Positions 16,824 through 31,124 of a stretch of DNA of 64,000 bases are shown here, in pieces. Location: the NCBI RefSeq assembly GCF_004342625.1, contig NZ_SMAH01000014.1, positions 1 to 64,000 on the forward strand, written 5' to 3'. The position numbers and the translations under genes were made by a program. Below the pieces are notes generated by a model, which worked only from the letters and a program-made list of their open reading frames with translations, made no database searches and had not been told where the DNA came from. The DNA is from Tepidimonas ignava. Its GTDB lineage: Bacteria > Pseudomonadota > Gammaproteobacteria > Burkholderiales > Burkholderiaceae_C. Numbering within the stretch: position 1 is the first letter of the stretch; each line of letters opens with the position of its first letter.

Positions 16824-17363
16824 TCAGCACCCGGGCAGGCCCCCCAAGTCGGGCGCGCCTTCCGGGATGCACTGGCGGACGCGCCCCAGCCCATGCACCA
16901 CGATGCGGATTTGGCTGCCATCGGCCAAGGCTAGCGTGAGGTTGCCGGCGGTGGCGGTGCCGCGGCGCGGGTTGAACACGAACACGCCGCCGGCGATGCC
17001 TGGGGATAGCGTCACCCCGGGGTGGTCGGCGTGGGTGCGGACGTTGACCACCCCGTCCAGCGTGCAGTCGGTTGGTTGCCGGGCGCAGTCGCAAGCGGTC
17101 TGCTCACTCCAGCCCAGGCACCATTGCGTGCCGTTGGCGCTGACACTGACGACCATGGTCTGCTGCCGCTTGAGGGCCTCCGATTGGGTTTGGCGCAGTG
17201 CTGCGCTGAGCACGTCGGCCGCGCCGCGCAAGCGCGACCGCTCGATCCACGTGCCCATGGCCGGCAGCGCCACCGCAATCAGGGTGGCCAGTGCCGCGAC
17301 GACAACCATGCTTTCGACCAACGTGAGCCCACGCATGCGGGCGCGGCGGCGGTGCGGCACCAC
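16824..17363 (-). CDS. type IV pilin-like minor pseudopilin, GspH/FimT family
   Basis: This 179-residue protein carries a prepilin signal, a basic leader followed by RGLTLVESMVVVAALATLIA, with cleavage expected after Gly and Glu at position 5 of the mature form. A GspH-like domain follows, with a C-terminal GLGRVRQC block and several cysteines (for example WCLGWSEQTACDC). Such minor pilins prime assembly of type IV pili and help DNA uptake. A GTG at 17363 has GGGAGGG upstream; an ATG at 17336 would give a shorter leader. No other pilus genes are nearby. Confidence 0.78.
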   Translation of the reverse strand: MVPHRRRARMRGLTLVESMVVVAALATLIAVALPAMGTWIERSRLRGAADVLSAALRQTQSEALKRQQTMVVSVSANGTQWCLGWSEQTACDCARQPTDCTLDGVVNVRTHADHPGVTLSPGIAGGVFVFNPRRGTATAGNLTLALADGSQIRIVVHGLGRVRQCIPEGAPDLGGLPGC

Positions 17364-17441
17364 GGAGCGTCCCTCCCAGCAACAGCCGCAGTATCGGCGG
17401 GAGCCGCGTGGGCGTCATTCCCCCGTTTGGGGGAGCAGGCG

Positions 17442-18287
17442 TCAGAGGGACTGCTGCAGGTAAGCAAGCTCCTGCGCCGTGAAGCCCGCTTGCTGACGCG
17501 CCGTGGTGTTGAGCGGCGGCTTGGGCTTGGGGGCACGGTGCAGGCGCACCAGGTGCCGGTAGTGCGCCACGGGGTCCAGGCCCCGCTGCTGGCACAGCCA
17601 GCCGTACCAGCGGTTGCCAATGGCCACGTGACCGACTTCGTCGCGCAGGATGACGTCCAGGATGGCGCTCAGGGCCATGGCCTGCGGGGTGCCGACGCGG
17701 CGCAGCCGGGCCTGGATGGGCGGTGTGGCGTCCAGCCCACGCGCTTCCAGCGTGCGGGGCACCAGCGCCATGCGCGCCACGATGTCGTCGGCGGTGCGCT
17801 CGCACATGGTCCACAGGCCGTCGTGCGCCTCGAAGTCGCCGTAGTCCCACTGGCCGCCGCCGGGGCGCGGCAGGCTTTGCAGGTGGAAGCGCAGCAGTTC
17901 GAAGTGGCGCGCTTCTTCGGCCGCAACGCGCCACCAATCGTGGTAGTACTCGGCGGGCATGCCAGGGTAGCGCCATACGGCGTCCAGCGCCAGGTTGATG
18001 GCGTTGAACTCGATGTGGGCGATGGCGTGGGCCAGCGCGGCGTGCCCCTCCGGCGTGAAGGGCGAGCGGGTGGGCACGGCCGCCGGGGGCACGAGCCGCG
18101 GGCGCCCTGGCCGACCGGGCAGGGGGCGCTGGGTGGGTGGGGTCAGGGTGGCTGCCGCGTCAAGCGGGGCGCAGGAAGGCCCCTGCGCCAGCCAAGCTTG
18201 CCAGGTGTGTTGCACGCCGGCCACTTTGGCGCTCGGGTCGGCCTCGGTGAGCCAGTGCAGCGCGGCTTGGCGCAGCTCCTGCGGCAT
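17442..18287 (-). CDS. DUF455 ferritin-like protein
   Basis: This 281-residue protein matches the DUF455 family, which has a ferritin-like four-helix layout. Potential metal-binding clusters are [17 protein letters not shown] (near residues 90-105), [17 protein letters not shown] (near 120-136) and [16 protein letters not shown] (near 215-230), the typical E/ExxH pattern. The biochemical role is not established to my knowledge. It is divergent from gamma-carbonic anhydrase across 46 bases that hold a perfect palindromic -10-like sequence. The ATG at 18287 begins [13 protein letters not shown]. Confidence 0.8.
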   Translation of the reverse strand: MPQELRQAALHWLTEADPSAKVAGVQHTWQAWLAQGPSCAPLDAAATLTPPTQRPLPGRPGRPRLVPPAAVPTRSPFTPEGHAALAHAIAHIEFNAINLALDAVWRYPGMPAEYYHDWWRVAAEEARHFELLRFHLQSLPRPGGGQWDYGDFEAHDGLWTMCERTADDIVARMALVPRTLEARGLDATPPIQARLRRVGTPQAMALSAILDVILRDEVGHVAIGNRWYGWLCQQRGLDPVAHYRHLVRLHRAPKPKPPLNTTARQQAGFTAQELAYLQQSL

Positions 18288-18297
18288 GGGGGGCGGG

Positions 18298-18331
18298 TTG
18301 GTGGCGGCCGGGCGCATCCGTACAATTGTAC
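18298..18331. promoter_or_regulatory. divergent promoter with a 12-bp perfect palindrome
   Basis: GTACAATTGTAC at 18320-18331 is a perfect palindrome and presents TACAAT on both strands. On the plus strand TTGGTG (18298-18303) lies 17 bases upstream, giving a promoter whose start site falls almost on the ATG at 18334. On the minus strand the same box would serve the DUF455 gene. Confidence 0.55.
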
Positions 18332-18333
18332 GA

Positions 18334-18858
18334 ATGGCCCTGTACCAACTCGACGACTTTGCCCCCAGCGTGCACCCCACGGCCTTTGTGGCCGAGGATG
18401 CACGGGTGATTGGCCGCGTGACGCTGGCTGCCGACAGCAGCGTGTGGTTTGGCGCGGTGTTGCGCGGTGACACCGACCCCATCACGGTGGGGGAGGGAAC
18501 CAACATCCAGGACGGCAGCGTGCTGCACGCGGACATTGGGGTGCCGCTGACCGTGGGCGCGCGGGTGACGGTGGGGCACCAGGTGATGCTGCACGGCTGC
18601 ACGATCGGTGACGAGTCGCTGATCGGCATCGGCGCGGTGGTGCTCAACGGCGCGCGCATCGGGCGGCATTGCCTGGTGGGCGCGCGGGCGTTGGTGACCG
18701 AGGGCAAGACCTTCCCCGACGGCGTGTTGATTCTGGGCAGCCCGGCCAAGGTGGTGCGCGAGCTGACCGAGCAGGAAATCGAGGCGTTGCGCCACAGCGC
18801 CGCGCACTACATCGACAACGCGCGGCGCTTTCGCGCGGGGCTGCGCCGTTTGGCGTGA
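18334..18858 (+). CDS. gamma-class carbonic anhydrase-like protein
   Basis: This 174-residue left-handed beta-helix protein has hexapeptide repeats. The three zinc-binding histidines of the gamma-carbonic anhydrase/YrdA family are visible in LHADIG and [22 protein letters not shown] carries the conserved Arg/Asp of the family. Members hydrate CO2 or act as chaperone-like proteins; activity is not assured from sequence. The end is the usual [15 protein letters not shown] helix. The gene starts 7-8 bases after a -10 box, with no Shine-Dalgarno, and ends 11 bases before hslO. Confidence 0.88.
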   Translation: MALYQLDDFAPSVHPTAFVAEDARVIGRVTLAADSSVWFGAVLRGDTDPITVGEGTNIQDGSVLHADIGVPLTVGARVTVGHQVMLHGCTIGDESLIGIGAVVLNGARIGRHCLVGARALVTEGKTFPDGVLILGSPAKVVRELTEQEIEALRHSAAHYIDNARRFRAGLRRLA

Positions 18859-18869
18859 AGGGGCGCCGG

Positions 18870-19844
18870 GTGTCCGAACTGCACCGCTTTTTGTTCGATG
18901 GCGCGCCTGTGCGCGGGGCGCTGGTGCGCCTGACCGACGACTGGCAGGCGCTGCTGCAGCGTCGGCAGGCCGCGGGGGGCTACCCGGCGCCGGTGACCGC
19001 GTTGCTGGGGGAGATGGCCGCGGCCGCCGTGCTGCTGCACAGCAACATCAAGTTTGCGGGTGCGCTGGTGTTGCAAATTGTGGGCGACGGGCCGGTCAAG
19101 GTCGCGGTGGCCGAGGTGCAGCCCGATTTGGCTTTCCGCGCCACGGCCACCGTGGTCGGCGAGGTGGCGGCGGACGCGCCGCTGGCCGACATGGTCAACG
19201 TGCTGGGGCAGGGGCGCTGCGCGATCACGCTGGATCCGCGCGAGCGCACCCCGGGCATGCAGCCGTACCAGGGCATTGTGCCGCTGGTGGACGCGCGCGG
19301 GCAGCGCCTGGGCCGTCTGAGCGAGATGCTGGAGCACTACATGCGCCAAAGCGAGCAGCTGGACACGTGCATCGTGCTGGCGGCCGACGAGCGCGTGGCC
19401 GCAGGGTTGCTGATCCAGCGCATGCCCACGGCGGGGGCAGGCAACTTGGCCGGGCGCGCGGGGGTGGAGGGCGAGGTGCCGGGGGCGGATGAGGACTTCA
19501 ACCGCATCGCGTTGCTGGCGGCCAGCCTGCGGCGCGACGAACTATTGACATTGGACGCCGACACCGTGCTGCACCGCCTGTTTTGGCAGGAGCAACTGCT
19601 GCGGCTGGTGCCGCAGGGGCAACCGCTGCAGCCGCACTTTGCCTGCACGTGCTCGCGCGAGCGCGTGGCCTCGATGCTGCAAGGGCTCGGGGTGGCGGAG
19701 GTGGAGTCGATTCTGGCCGAACGTGGCGAGATCGACGTGGCGTGCGACTTTTGTGGCCAGCACTACCGCTTCGACCCGGTGGATGCGGCGCGGCTGTTTT
19801 TGGACCAAACCCAACAGCCGCCGGGCAGCGAACGCTTGCAGTGA
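18870..19844 (+). CDS. hslO: redox-regulated chaperone Hsp33
   Basis: This 324-residue Hsp33 protein is a holdase activated by oxidative unfolding of its C-terminal zinc domain. The N-terminal chaperone domain contains FAGALVLQIVGDGPVK and LGQGRCAITLDP. The redox switch cysteines are present as FACTCSRERV (CxC) and VACDFCGQHY (CxxC). No ATG is available before the conserved start, so the GTG at 18870 (VSELHRFLFDG) is chosen. It directly follows gamma-carbonic anhydrase and was probably co-transcribed. Confidence 0.92.
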   Translation: MSELHRFLFDGAPVRGALVRLTDDWQALLQRRQAAGGYPAPVTALLGEMAAAAVLLHSNIKFAGALVLQIVGDGPVKVAVAEVQPDLAFRATATVVGEVAADAPLADMVNVLGQGRCAITLDPRERTPGMQPYQGIVPLVDARGQRLGRLSEMLEHYMRQSEQLDTCIVLAADERVAAGLLIQRMPTAGAGNLAGRAGVEGEVPGADEDFNRIALLAASLRRDELLTLDADTVLHRLFWQEQLLRLVPQGQPLQPHFACTCSRERVASMLQGLGVAEVESILAERGEIDVACDFCGQHYRFDPVDAARLFLDQTQQPPGSERLQ

Positions 19845-19908
19845 GGCGCCACGCCGCGCCCCACCGCGCGCGTGACGGGGCCTTTGCGGCGGGCAGCCGC
19901 TGGCGGCT

Positions 19909-20229
19909 CTAGCGTGGATCCGGTGGCGTGCCGCGGGCCGCGGCGGCCCCGGGGCGCTGGAATTGCACGAAAATTTCGTTGGGCTTGACCATGCCCAGCT
20001 CTTGGCGGGCGATTTCCTCGACCGTCTCCAGCCCCTCGCGCAGGTCGCGCACCTCGGCGGCGAGCCGCTCGTTGCGCTGGCGCGCCGCCTCGTTGGCCTG
20101 TTCGGCCTCGGCCACCTGGCGGCGCAGCGCGGCGACGTCGGCCACGCTGGCGCGCCCCAGCCACATCTGGGCCTGCACCAGCGCCAGCAGCGCCAGCAGC
20201 AACAACGTCACCCAGCGCGCAGGGCGCAT
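19909..20229 (-). CDS. ftsB: cell division protein FtsB
   Basis: This 106-residue bitopic membrane protein has one N-terminal transmembrane helix (WVTLLLLALLALVQAQMWL, residues 6-24) and a coiled coil (residues 30-80), ending in a conserved EEIARQELGMVKPNE block. FtsB links FtsL and FtsQ in the divisome. It is the last gene of the pyrG-kdsA-eno operon, 15 bases after eno, an arrangement common in proteobacteria. Confidence 0.93.
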   Translation of the reverse strand: MRPARWVTLLLLALLALVQAQMWLGRASVADVAALRRQVAEAEQANEAARQRNERLAAEVRDLREGLETVEEIARQELGMVKPNEIFVQFQRPGAAAARGTPPDPR

Positions 20230-20244
20230 GGCGGCCAGCCGCGC

Positions 20245-21876
<1,632 letters not shown>

Positions 21877-21880
<4 letters not shown>

Positions 21881-22323
21881 GGGGCACTGGGCGAAGGGGT
21901 GGGCAGCGCGCGCTGCAGCACAACGGCGGCAAAGCGCAGCAGGTCGTCCAGGTGATGGTCAATCACATGTTGAGCGATGCCCAGGTCGAGGGCTTCGTAT
22001 TCATGCACCAGGATGTTGCGAAACGCCACCATGCGTCCCAAGGCGTCAGCCAAGGGGGCATCGATCCAGCCATGTTGGGCCAGTTCGTGGAAGGCGGCGC
22101 GGGCACCCTCTGGCAACGCCCAACCATGCGCACTGCAGATCAAGTTGGCCATGTCGATGGCTTGTTCGCAGGCGCGCTGGACGTTGAGCAAGGCGGCATC
22201 CTGGTGCGTGAAGTCGTGTGCCGGGTCGGGGCTGGCACGCCATTCGGCGCGGGCGCGGGCCACGGCGCGTTGCAGGCGCTGGGATTTTTGCGCCAAAACC
22301 TCGCGCAGAGCAGCGTCGATCAT
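21877..22323 (-). CDS. hepT: HepT-like toxin (DUF86)
   Basis: This 148-residue all-helical protein has the HEPN/HepT signature RNILVHEY near residues 107-114, which fits the RX4HXY motif of HepT ribonucleases. In the Shewanella system HepT is an RNase toxin that is neutralised when MntA adds AMP to its tyrosine. It follows mntA with a 4-base ATGA overlap. The N-terminal region (LLNVQRACEQAIDMANLI) matches DUF86. Toxicity itself is inferred. Confidence 0.85.
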
Positions 22324-22738
22324 GACGCGAACCCCTGAAGGCGTTGGGCCAGCGCGCGCACGGCGGGGGCGCGGTGACGTTGCAGGTCCTGCCAGTCGCG
22401 CAGCACACGCGCCCAAAGCAACCAGGGGGCGTGGGGCTGGCGTGCCAGCAACAGACGCCCGCGGCTGAGCACGATGAACTGCGTCAACGTGTTGGCGCGT
22501 GCAAGGTCCAGCAGGTCCACGTCGCGTTGCAGGCGGCGGCTCAGCTCGGCGCTGGCCTGCAGCCACTGCGTTGGTGACAGCGGCTGCGGCAGCCACACGG
22601 CCAGATCCAGGTCGCTGTCGGTGCGCAGGCGGCCCTGCGCCGCGCTGCCGTGTAGCCACGCCATCGTCGCCTGCGGCACGGCGGCGTGGAGGGCGGCGCG
22701 CAGCTCGGCGTCGCTGGGGGGCTGCACGGGCGTGGTGG

Positions 22739-22742
<4 letters not shown>
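22320..22742 (-). CDS. mntA: MntA-like nucleotidyltransferase antitoxin
   Basis: This 140-residue minimal nucleotidyltransferase has the motif [20 protein letters not shown], an exact GSX10DXD pattern of MntA AMP-transferases. It should AMPylate the adjacent HepT. The start overlaps the kdsA stop by 4 bases and the end overlaps hepT by 4 bases, so the pair is translationally linked to the kdsA message. [14 protein letters not shown] supplies the third conserved acidic position. The C-terminus is Arg/Gln-rich helix. Confidence 0.85.
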
Positions 22743-26588
<3,846 letters not shown>

Positions 26589-26599
26589 GTGGGGTCCTC

Positions 26600-26605
26600 T
26601 ACAAT
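26600..26605 (+). promoter_or_regulatory. -10-like box just before the small coiled-coil gene
   Basis: TACAAT ends 9 bases before the ATG at 26615, in the 26-base gap after coaBC. It would give an almost leaderless transcript. No good -35 is seen. Confidence 0.35.
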
Positions 26606-26614
26606 GGCTGCACC

Positions 26615-26893
26615 ATGTCAGCGGTCGTGTTCGATACCCATAAAGTGGTCAAAGATTTGCAGGCTTGCGGGATTCCGCCTGAGCAAGCGGAAGCGTTCGT
26701 GCGGGCGCAGCAGGAGATCCTGGGGCAAGTGCTGGACACAACGCTGACCACCAAGACAGACCTTGCGGCATTCGAAAAGAACCTGCGTCAGGATCTGCAC
26801 CGTTTGGAGCGCGAACTTTGGGGGATCCGCTGGATGTTGGGGGTCACCGTGGCAGCCACCGTGATCCCCTTGCTCAAGCCGCTGTTGGCCTGA
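26615..26893 (+). CDS. small coiled-coil membrane protein, DUF1640-like
   Basis: This 92-residue protein has an N-terminal domain (VVFDTHKVVKDLQACGIPPEQAEAFV, in two parts), a coiled coil around residues 40-70 (TTKTDLAAFEKNLRQDLHRLE) and a C-terminal hydrophobic helix (WMLGVTVAATVIPLL). This is the layout of DUF1640/CCDC90-type proteins. The function in bacteria is unknown; a membrane-anchored oligomer is likely. It may be transcribed with coaBC or from its own -10 box. Confidence 0.75.
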   Translation: MSAVVFDTHKVVKDLQACGIPPEQAEAFVRAQQEILGQVLDTTLTTKTDLAAFEKNLRQDLHRLERELWGIRWMLGVTVAATVIPLLKPLLA

Positions 26894-26903
26894 GCGCTTA
26901 CGC

Positions 26904-29900
26904 TTAGCACGCCGGCGCGCTGGGCCGGATGCGGAACCACAGCGCGTACAGCGCCGGAACGAACAGCAGCGTGATGGCCGTGCCCACCGCCACGCCGCCG
27001 ATCAGCACGTAGGCCAATGGCCCCCAGAAGCTGTCGTGCGTCAGCGGCACGAACGCCAACACCGCCGCCAGTGCCGTCAGCACCACGGGCCGCGCCCGCT
27101 GCACGGCGGCTTCCACGACGCCCTCAAACGGCGCCATGCCCGCCTCGAAGTTGTCGGCCACCTGCTGCGTCAGGATCAGCGTGTTGCGCATCAAAATGCC
27201 CGCCAGACCGGTCAGGCCCAGCAGCGCCACGAAGCCAAACGGCTGCCAAAACACCAGCAGCGCCAGTACCGCGCCGATGAGCCCCAGCGGCGCCGTGGCC
27301 ACCACCATGAACGTGCCGGCAAACGAGCGCATCTGCAGCATGATGAACACGAGCATCGCGGCCACCATCAGCGGCTGCAGCTTTTGGATCGACAGGTTGG
27401 CCTTTTCAGACTGCTCGACCGAGCCACCGATGGCAACGCGGTAGCCCTCGGGCAGCTCGGCGCGCAGCGGCGCCAGCGCCTGCCAGACCGCCGCCGTGAC
27501 GTCGTTGGGCTGGGCGCCGCGCACCTCGGCCTGCACGGCCACGAACGGCTCGCGGTTGTAGCGCTTGATGACGGGCTCTTCGTAGCGCACCTCGAGCGTG
27601 CCCAATTGCGCCACCGGGATTTTGCGGCCGTCACGGTTGAGCACTTCCAGCGCCCCCAAGGTGTCGGCGCTGACGCGGCCGCCCTGCAGCGCGCCGCGCG
27701 CGGTCAGCTCTACCGTGCGGTTGCCCACGCGCAGTTGCGTCACCGGCGCGCCCTCCAGCAGGGTTTGCAGTTGTTGCGCCACGTCCTGGGGCGTCAGGCC
27801 CATCAGCCGCAAGCGGTCGGGGTCGGTGCGCAGCGCCAGCACCGGGACGCGCTCGTCCCACTCCAGGTGCGCATCGACCACATGCGGGTTGGCGGCCATG
27901 ATCTCGCGCACACGGTACCCGATGGCGCGCAGCTGCACCGGGTCGGGGCCAAAGACGCGGAACTGCACCGGCCAGGCCACCGGCGGCCCGTACAACAGCC
28001 GCGCCACGCGGATGCGCGCCTCGGCGAATTCGCCGCTGCGGATATGTTCTTCGAGCGTCGCGATGATACGGTCGCGCGCCGCTTCGTCGTGGGCGACGAC
28101 GATGAGCTTGCCAAACGCCGGGTTGGGCGGCTCGGGGTTGGCCGAGATGAAAAAGCGCGGCGCGCCCGCGCCGACGTAGGCCGACAGTGTTTTGACCTCG
28201 GGCATCGGCGCCAGGATGGCTTCGAGGCGGCGCACCGTCTGGTCGGTGACGCGCACGCTGGTGCCCTGCGGCAGGTACACGCTGACCAACACCTCGGTGC
28301 GGTCGCTGCTGGGGAAAAACTGCTTGGGCACGACTTTGGCCATGCCAATGGCCGAGATCACCAACAGGCCCACCGTGCCCGCCACCACCGTTTTGCGGTG
28401 CGTCACGCACCAGGCCACCACGGTGCGTAGCCGCTGGTACAGCGGGGTCTGGTAGATCCCTTCGTGGCTGTGGCGCTGCTCGGGCGGCACGTCGCGCAGC
28501 ATTTTGACGCCCAGGTAGGGCGTGAAGGTGACCGCCACCAGCCACGACACCAGCAGGCTCACGCCCAACACCCAGAAGATGTTGCCGGCGTATTCGCCCA
28601 CGCCCGAGCGGGCAAAGCCGATGGGCAAAAAGCCCGCCACCGTCACCAGGGTGCCAAACAGCATTGGCGCGGCGGTCACGTTCCAGGCGTGCGCGGCGGC
28701 GCGGATGCGGTCCCAGCCTTCTTCCATCTTCACCAACATCATCTCGACGGCGATGATGGCGTCGTCCACCAGCAGACCCAACGAAATGATCAGCGCCCCC
28801 AGCGTGATGCGGTCCAGGTTGATGCCCATGGCCTTGAACACCACGAACGACAACCCCAGCGTCACCGGCACCGCGATGCCGACGATGAGGCCGGCGCGCA
28901 GCCCGATGGCCAGCATGCTCACCCCCATCACGACCGCCACGGCGACGAAAAATTTGATCTGGAACAGGTCCACCGCCTTGGCGATGGCGTCGGCCTGGTT
29001 GGTGAGTTGGGTGAGCTCCAGCCCCAGGGGCAGCTCGGCCTTTTCGCGCTCCAGGTACGCTTGCAGACGCTGGCCGAGCTGCAGGCCGTTTTCGCCTTTG
29101 TTCATGACCACGCCGATGAGCACGGCGTCTTGCCCGCGCGCGCGCACGAGGTACGAGGGCGGCTCTTCGTAGCCGCGGCGGACGGTGGCGATGTCGCCCA
29201 GCCGGATCACTTTGCCGCCGGCGCGTATCGGCAGCGCGGCCAGCGCCTCGGGGTCGGACAGGTCGGCATCCAGCCGGATGTGCAGGCGCGGGCCGTCGGT
29301 TTCCAGCCGCCCGGTGGGCAGCAGCCGGTTGCTGGCGTCAATAGCTTCGAAAATGGCTTGCGGCGACAGCCCCAGGTTGACCAGCCGCGCGTTGTCGAAC
29401 TCCAGGTACACGCGCTGCGTGCGCTCGCCCAGGATCAGCGCCTTGTGCACGCCCTCGATGCGCTGGATCTGGTCGCGCAGCCGCTCGGCCTCGCGCACGA
29501 GTTCGTCGTGCGGTAGCTTGGGCGCGGTCAGCGCCAGCAGGCTGAAGTACACGTCGGCAAAGTCGTCGTTGGCCACCGGACCGATAACGCCGGCGGGCAT
29601 TTCGCGCTGCGCGTCCCACATGCGCTTGCGCACCTGGTAAAACAGCTCGGCCACCTTGGCCTGCGGGGTGTAGTCGTGAAACTCCACCTGCAGCGTGGCC
29701 TGCCCGGGGCGGATCGTGGTTTCGATGCGGTAGAGGTACTCGACCTCCTGGATTTTTTTCTCCAGCCGGTCCACCACCTGCGTTTGCAACTGCTCGGGCG
29801 TGGCGCCCGGCCAGGCGACGTTGACCTGCATCACCCGCACGGTGAACGAGGGGTCTTCGGCCCGCCCCAGCGTGGCAAAAGCGTACACGCCGCCCAACAC

Positions 29901-29972
29901 GGCCAGGATGAGGAAAAACAGCGTGACGGCGCGCTCGCGCACGGCCAGCGCCGACAGGTTCGGAAAGCTCAT
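26904..29972 (-). CDS. RND efflux transporter (AcrB/AcrD/AcrF family)
   Basis: This 1022-residue inner-membrane proton-driven exporter has twelve expected membrane segments. The first helix follows ALAVRERAVTLFFLILAVLGG and a central block runs through LQPLMVAAMLVFIMLQMRS. The first periplasmic part starts TLGRAEDPSFTVRVMQV, and GINLDRITLGALIISLGLLVDDAIIAVEMM (in two parts) includes the TM4 acidic residues of the proton relay. The start at 29972 is the conserved MSFPNLSALAVRERA. It overlaps the adaptor gene by 4 bases. No outer-membrane channel gene is adjacent. Substrates cannot be read. Confidence 0.92.
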   Translation of the reverse strand: MSFPNLSALAVRERAVTLFFLILAVLGGVYAFATLGRAEDPSFTVRVMQVNVAWPGATPEQLQTQVVDRLEKKIQEVEYLYRIETTIRPGQATLQVEFHDYTPQAKVAELFYQVRKRMWDAQREMPAGVIGPVANDDFADVYFSLLALTAPKLPHDELVREAERLRDQIQRIEGVHKALILGERTQRVYLEFDNARLVNLGLSPQAIFEAIDASNRLLPTGRLETDGPRLHIRLDADLSDPEALAALPIRAGGKVIRLGDIATVRRGYEEPPSYLVRARGQDAVLIGVVMNKGENGLQLGQRLQAYLEREKAELPLGLELTQLTNQADAIAKAVDLFQIKFFVAVAVVMGVSMLAIGLRAGLIVGIAVPVTLGLSFVVFKAMGINLDRITLGALIISLGLLVDDAIIAVEMMLVKMEEGWDRIRAAAHAWNVTAAPMLFGTLVTVAGFLPIGFARSGVGEYAGNIFWVLGVSLLVSWLVAVTFTPYLGVKMLRDVPPEQRHSHEGIYQTPLYQRLRTVVAWCVTHRKTVVAGTVGLLVISAIGMAKVVPKQFFPSSDRTEVLVSVYLPQGTSVRVTDQTVRRLEAILAPMPEVKTLSAYVGAGAPRFFISANPEPPNPAFGKLIVVAHDEAARDRIIATLEEHIRSGEFAEARIRVARLLYGPPVAWPVQFRVFGPDPVQLRAIGYRVREIMAANPHVVDAHLEWDERVPVLALRTDPDRLRLMGLTPQDVAQQLQTLLEGAPVTQLRVGNRTVELTARGALQGGRVSADTLGALEVLNRDGRKIPVAQLGTLEVRYEEPVIKRYNREPFVAVQAEVRGAQPNDVTAAVWQALAPLRAELPEGYRVAIGGSVEQSEKANLSIQKLQPLMVAAMLVFIMLQMRSFAGTFMVVATAPLGLIGAVLALLVFWQPFGFVALLGLTGLAGILMRNTLILTQQVADNFEAGMAPFEGVVEAAVQRARPVVLTALAAVLAFVPLTHDSFWGPLAYVLIGGVAVGTAITLLFVPALYALWFRIRPSAPAC

Positions 29973-31072
29973 GACGCGCGCTCCCGCACCGCCATGCCCG
30001 GCTGCAACAGGTGGGTGCCCAGCGCCACGATGCGATCCTGCGGCGCCAGCGGCGCCACCACCAGCGCCTGCCGGTCGTCCACACGCAGCACGCGCACCGG
30101 CACCGCCTCCAGCTTGCCTTCGCGCACGCGCCACACGCGCGGCCCTTCGGCGCGCTCGTCCAGCGCCCCCACGGGCACGACCCAGGCCGCAGCACCGGCT
30201 GCGGGTGCGGGGGCCGTCGGCGCGGAGGTGGGCGCGTTCGGGCCCGCCAGCCGCACCGCCACCACGCTGCCCAGCGGCAGCTCGGCCGGCAGGTCCGGCG
30301 CCCGGTAGCGTGCGCGGCGCGTGCGGCCCAGCGGGTCCACGACCGGGGCGGCCTCGCGCAGCGTCAGCGCGACGCTGTGTCCACCGGGCAACTGCGCCTC
30401 GCCACGCGGCGGGGGCGTCACGCCGTCGGGCAACTGCACCTCGACTTCGCGCGCGCCCGCCTGGGCCAGTGTGGCCACCGGCTGCCCCGCCGCCACCACC
30501 TGTCCGGGCTGGCCGGTGACGTCGGTCAGCACCCCGTCGGCGGGGGCACGCAGCGCCGCGTAGCCGCGGTTGTTGCGCACCTGCGCCAGCCGCGCCTGAG
30601 CGGCGTCGCGGCGGCTGGCGGCCTCGCGCGCGCTCAACTGGGCGCGCTCCAGCGCTTGCGCGCTGACAAAGCTTTGCGCCTGCAGCGCGCGCACGCGGTC
30701 CAGGTCGGCCTGCGCGGTGCGGGCGGCGGTTTCGGCGGCGGCCAGGTCGGCTTCGGCGGCGCGCACGGCTTGCTCCAAGTCGGCCGCGTCGAGCTCGAAC
30801 AGCACCTGCCCCGCGCGCACGGCCTGCCCCGCATCCGCGTGGCGCTTGACGATGCGTCCGCCGACTTGGAACGCCAGCGGCGCTTCGATGCGCGCGCGCA
30901 CGGTGCCCGAAAGCCCCAAGGCCTGGCCGCCGAGCGGGCGCGGCGCTGCGGTCACGACCCAGGGGCGTTCGTCGGCGCTGGTCGCGCGTTCTGGGGCACG
31001 CTGGCACCCCAGCAGCGCCGTGGCCAGCAGCGCAACGGCAACGATCGACACTCGCAACCGCTCCATGGACAT
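29969..31072 (-). CDS. RND periplasmic adaptor lipoprotein (membrane fusion protein)
   Basis: This 367-residue adaptor has a lipoprotein signal ending LLATALLGCQR, so the mature N-terminal Cys is lipidated. A lipoyl/barrel-sandwich half-motif follows (PLAFQVGGRIVKRHADAGQAVRAGQ), with a long helical hairpin at about residues 100-165 and a second half-motif RAPADGVLTDVTGQPGQVV. It connects the RND pump to an outer-membrane channel encoded elsewhere. GGAG lies 6 bases before the ATG at 31072. It diverges from the tetR gene across a 52-base operator region. Confidence 0.92.
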   Translation of the reverse strand: MSMERLRVSIVAVALLATALLGCQRAPERATSADERPWVVTAAPRPLGGQALGLSGTVRARIEAPLAFQVGGRIVKRHADAGQAVRAGQVLFELDAADLEQAVRAAEADLAAAETAARTAQADLDRVRALQAQSFVSAQALERAQLSAREAASRRDAAQARLAQVRNNRGYAALRAPADGVLTDVTGQPGQVVAAGQPVATLAQAGAREVEVQLPDGVTPPPRGEAQLPGGHSVALTLREAAPVVDPLGRTRRARYRAPDLPAELPLGSVVAVRLAGPNAPTSAPTAPAPAAGAAAWVVPVGALDERAEGPRVWRVREGKLEAVPVRVLRVDDRQALVVAPLAPQDRIVALGTHLLQPGMAVRERAS

Positions 31073-31094
31073 ATCTCCGCGTTGGGTGTGGAAT

Positions 31095-31120
31095 ATTAGT
31101 GAACGGTATCGTACACTAAT
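31095..31120. promoter_or_regulatory. probable TetR operator
   Basis: ATTAGTG (31095-31101) and CACTAAT (31114-31120) form a perfect 7-bp inverted repeat with a 12-base centre, midway between the divergent tetR and efflux adaptor genes. TACACT at 31112-31117 inside it is a possible -10 for tetR with only 7 bases to the ATG. Autorepression and repression of the pump are inferred. Confidence 0.7.
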
Positions 31121-31124
31121 TGAT

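Noticed and set aside
14654-16921. Very long open frame on the minus strand over the HD-GYP and xthA region
   Set aside because: It is a high-GC mirror frame: the protein is Arg/Gln/His-rich and repetitive, with no recognisable domain, and it overlaps well-supported genes.
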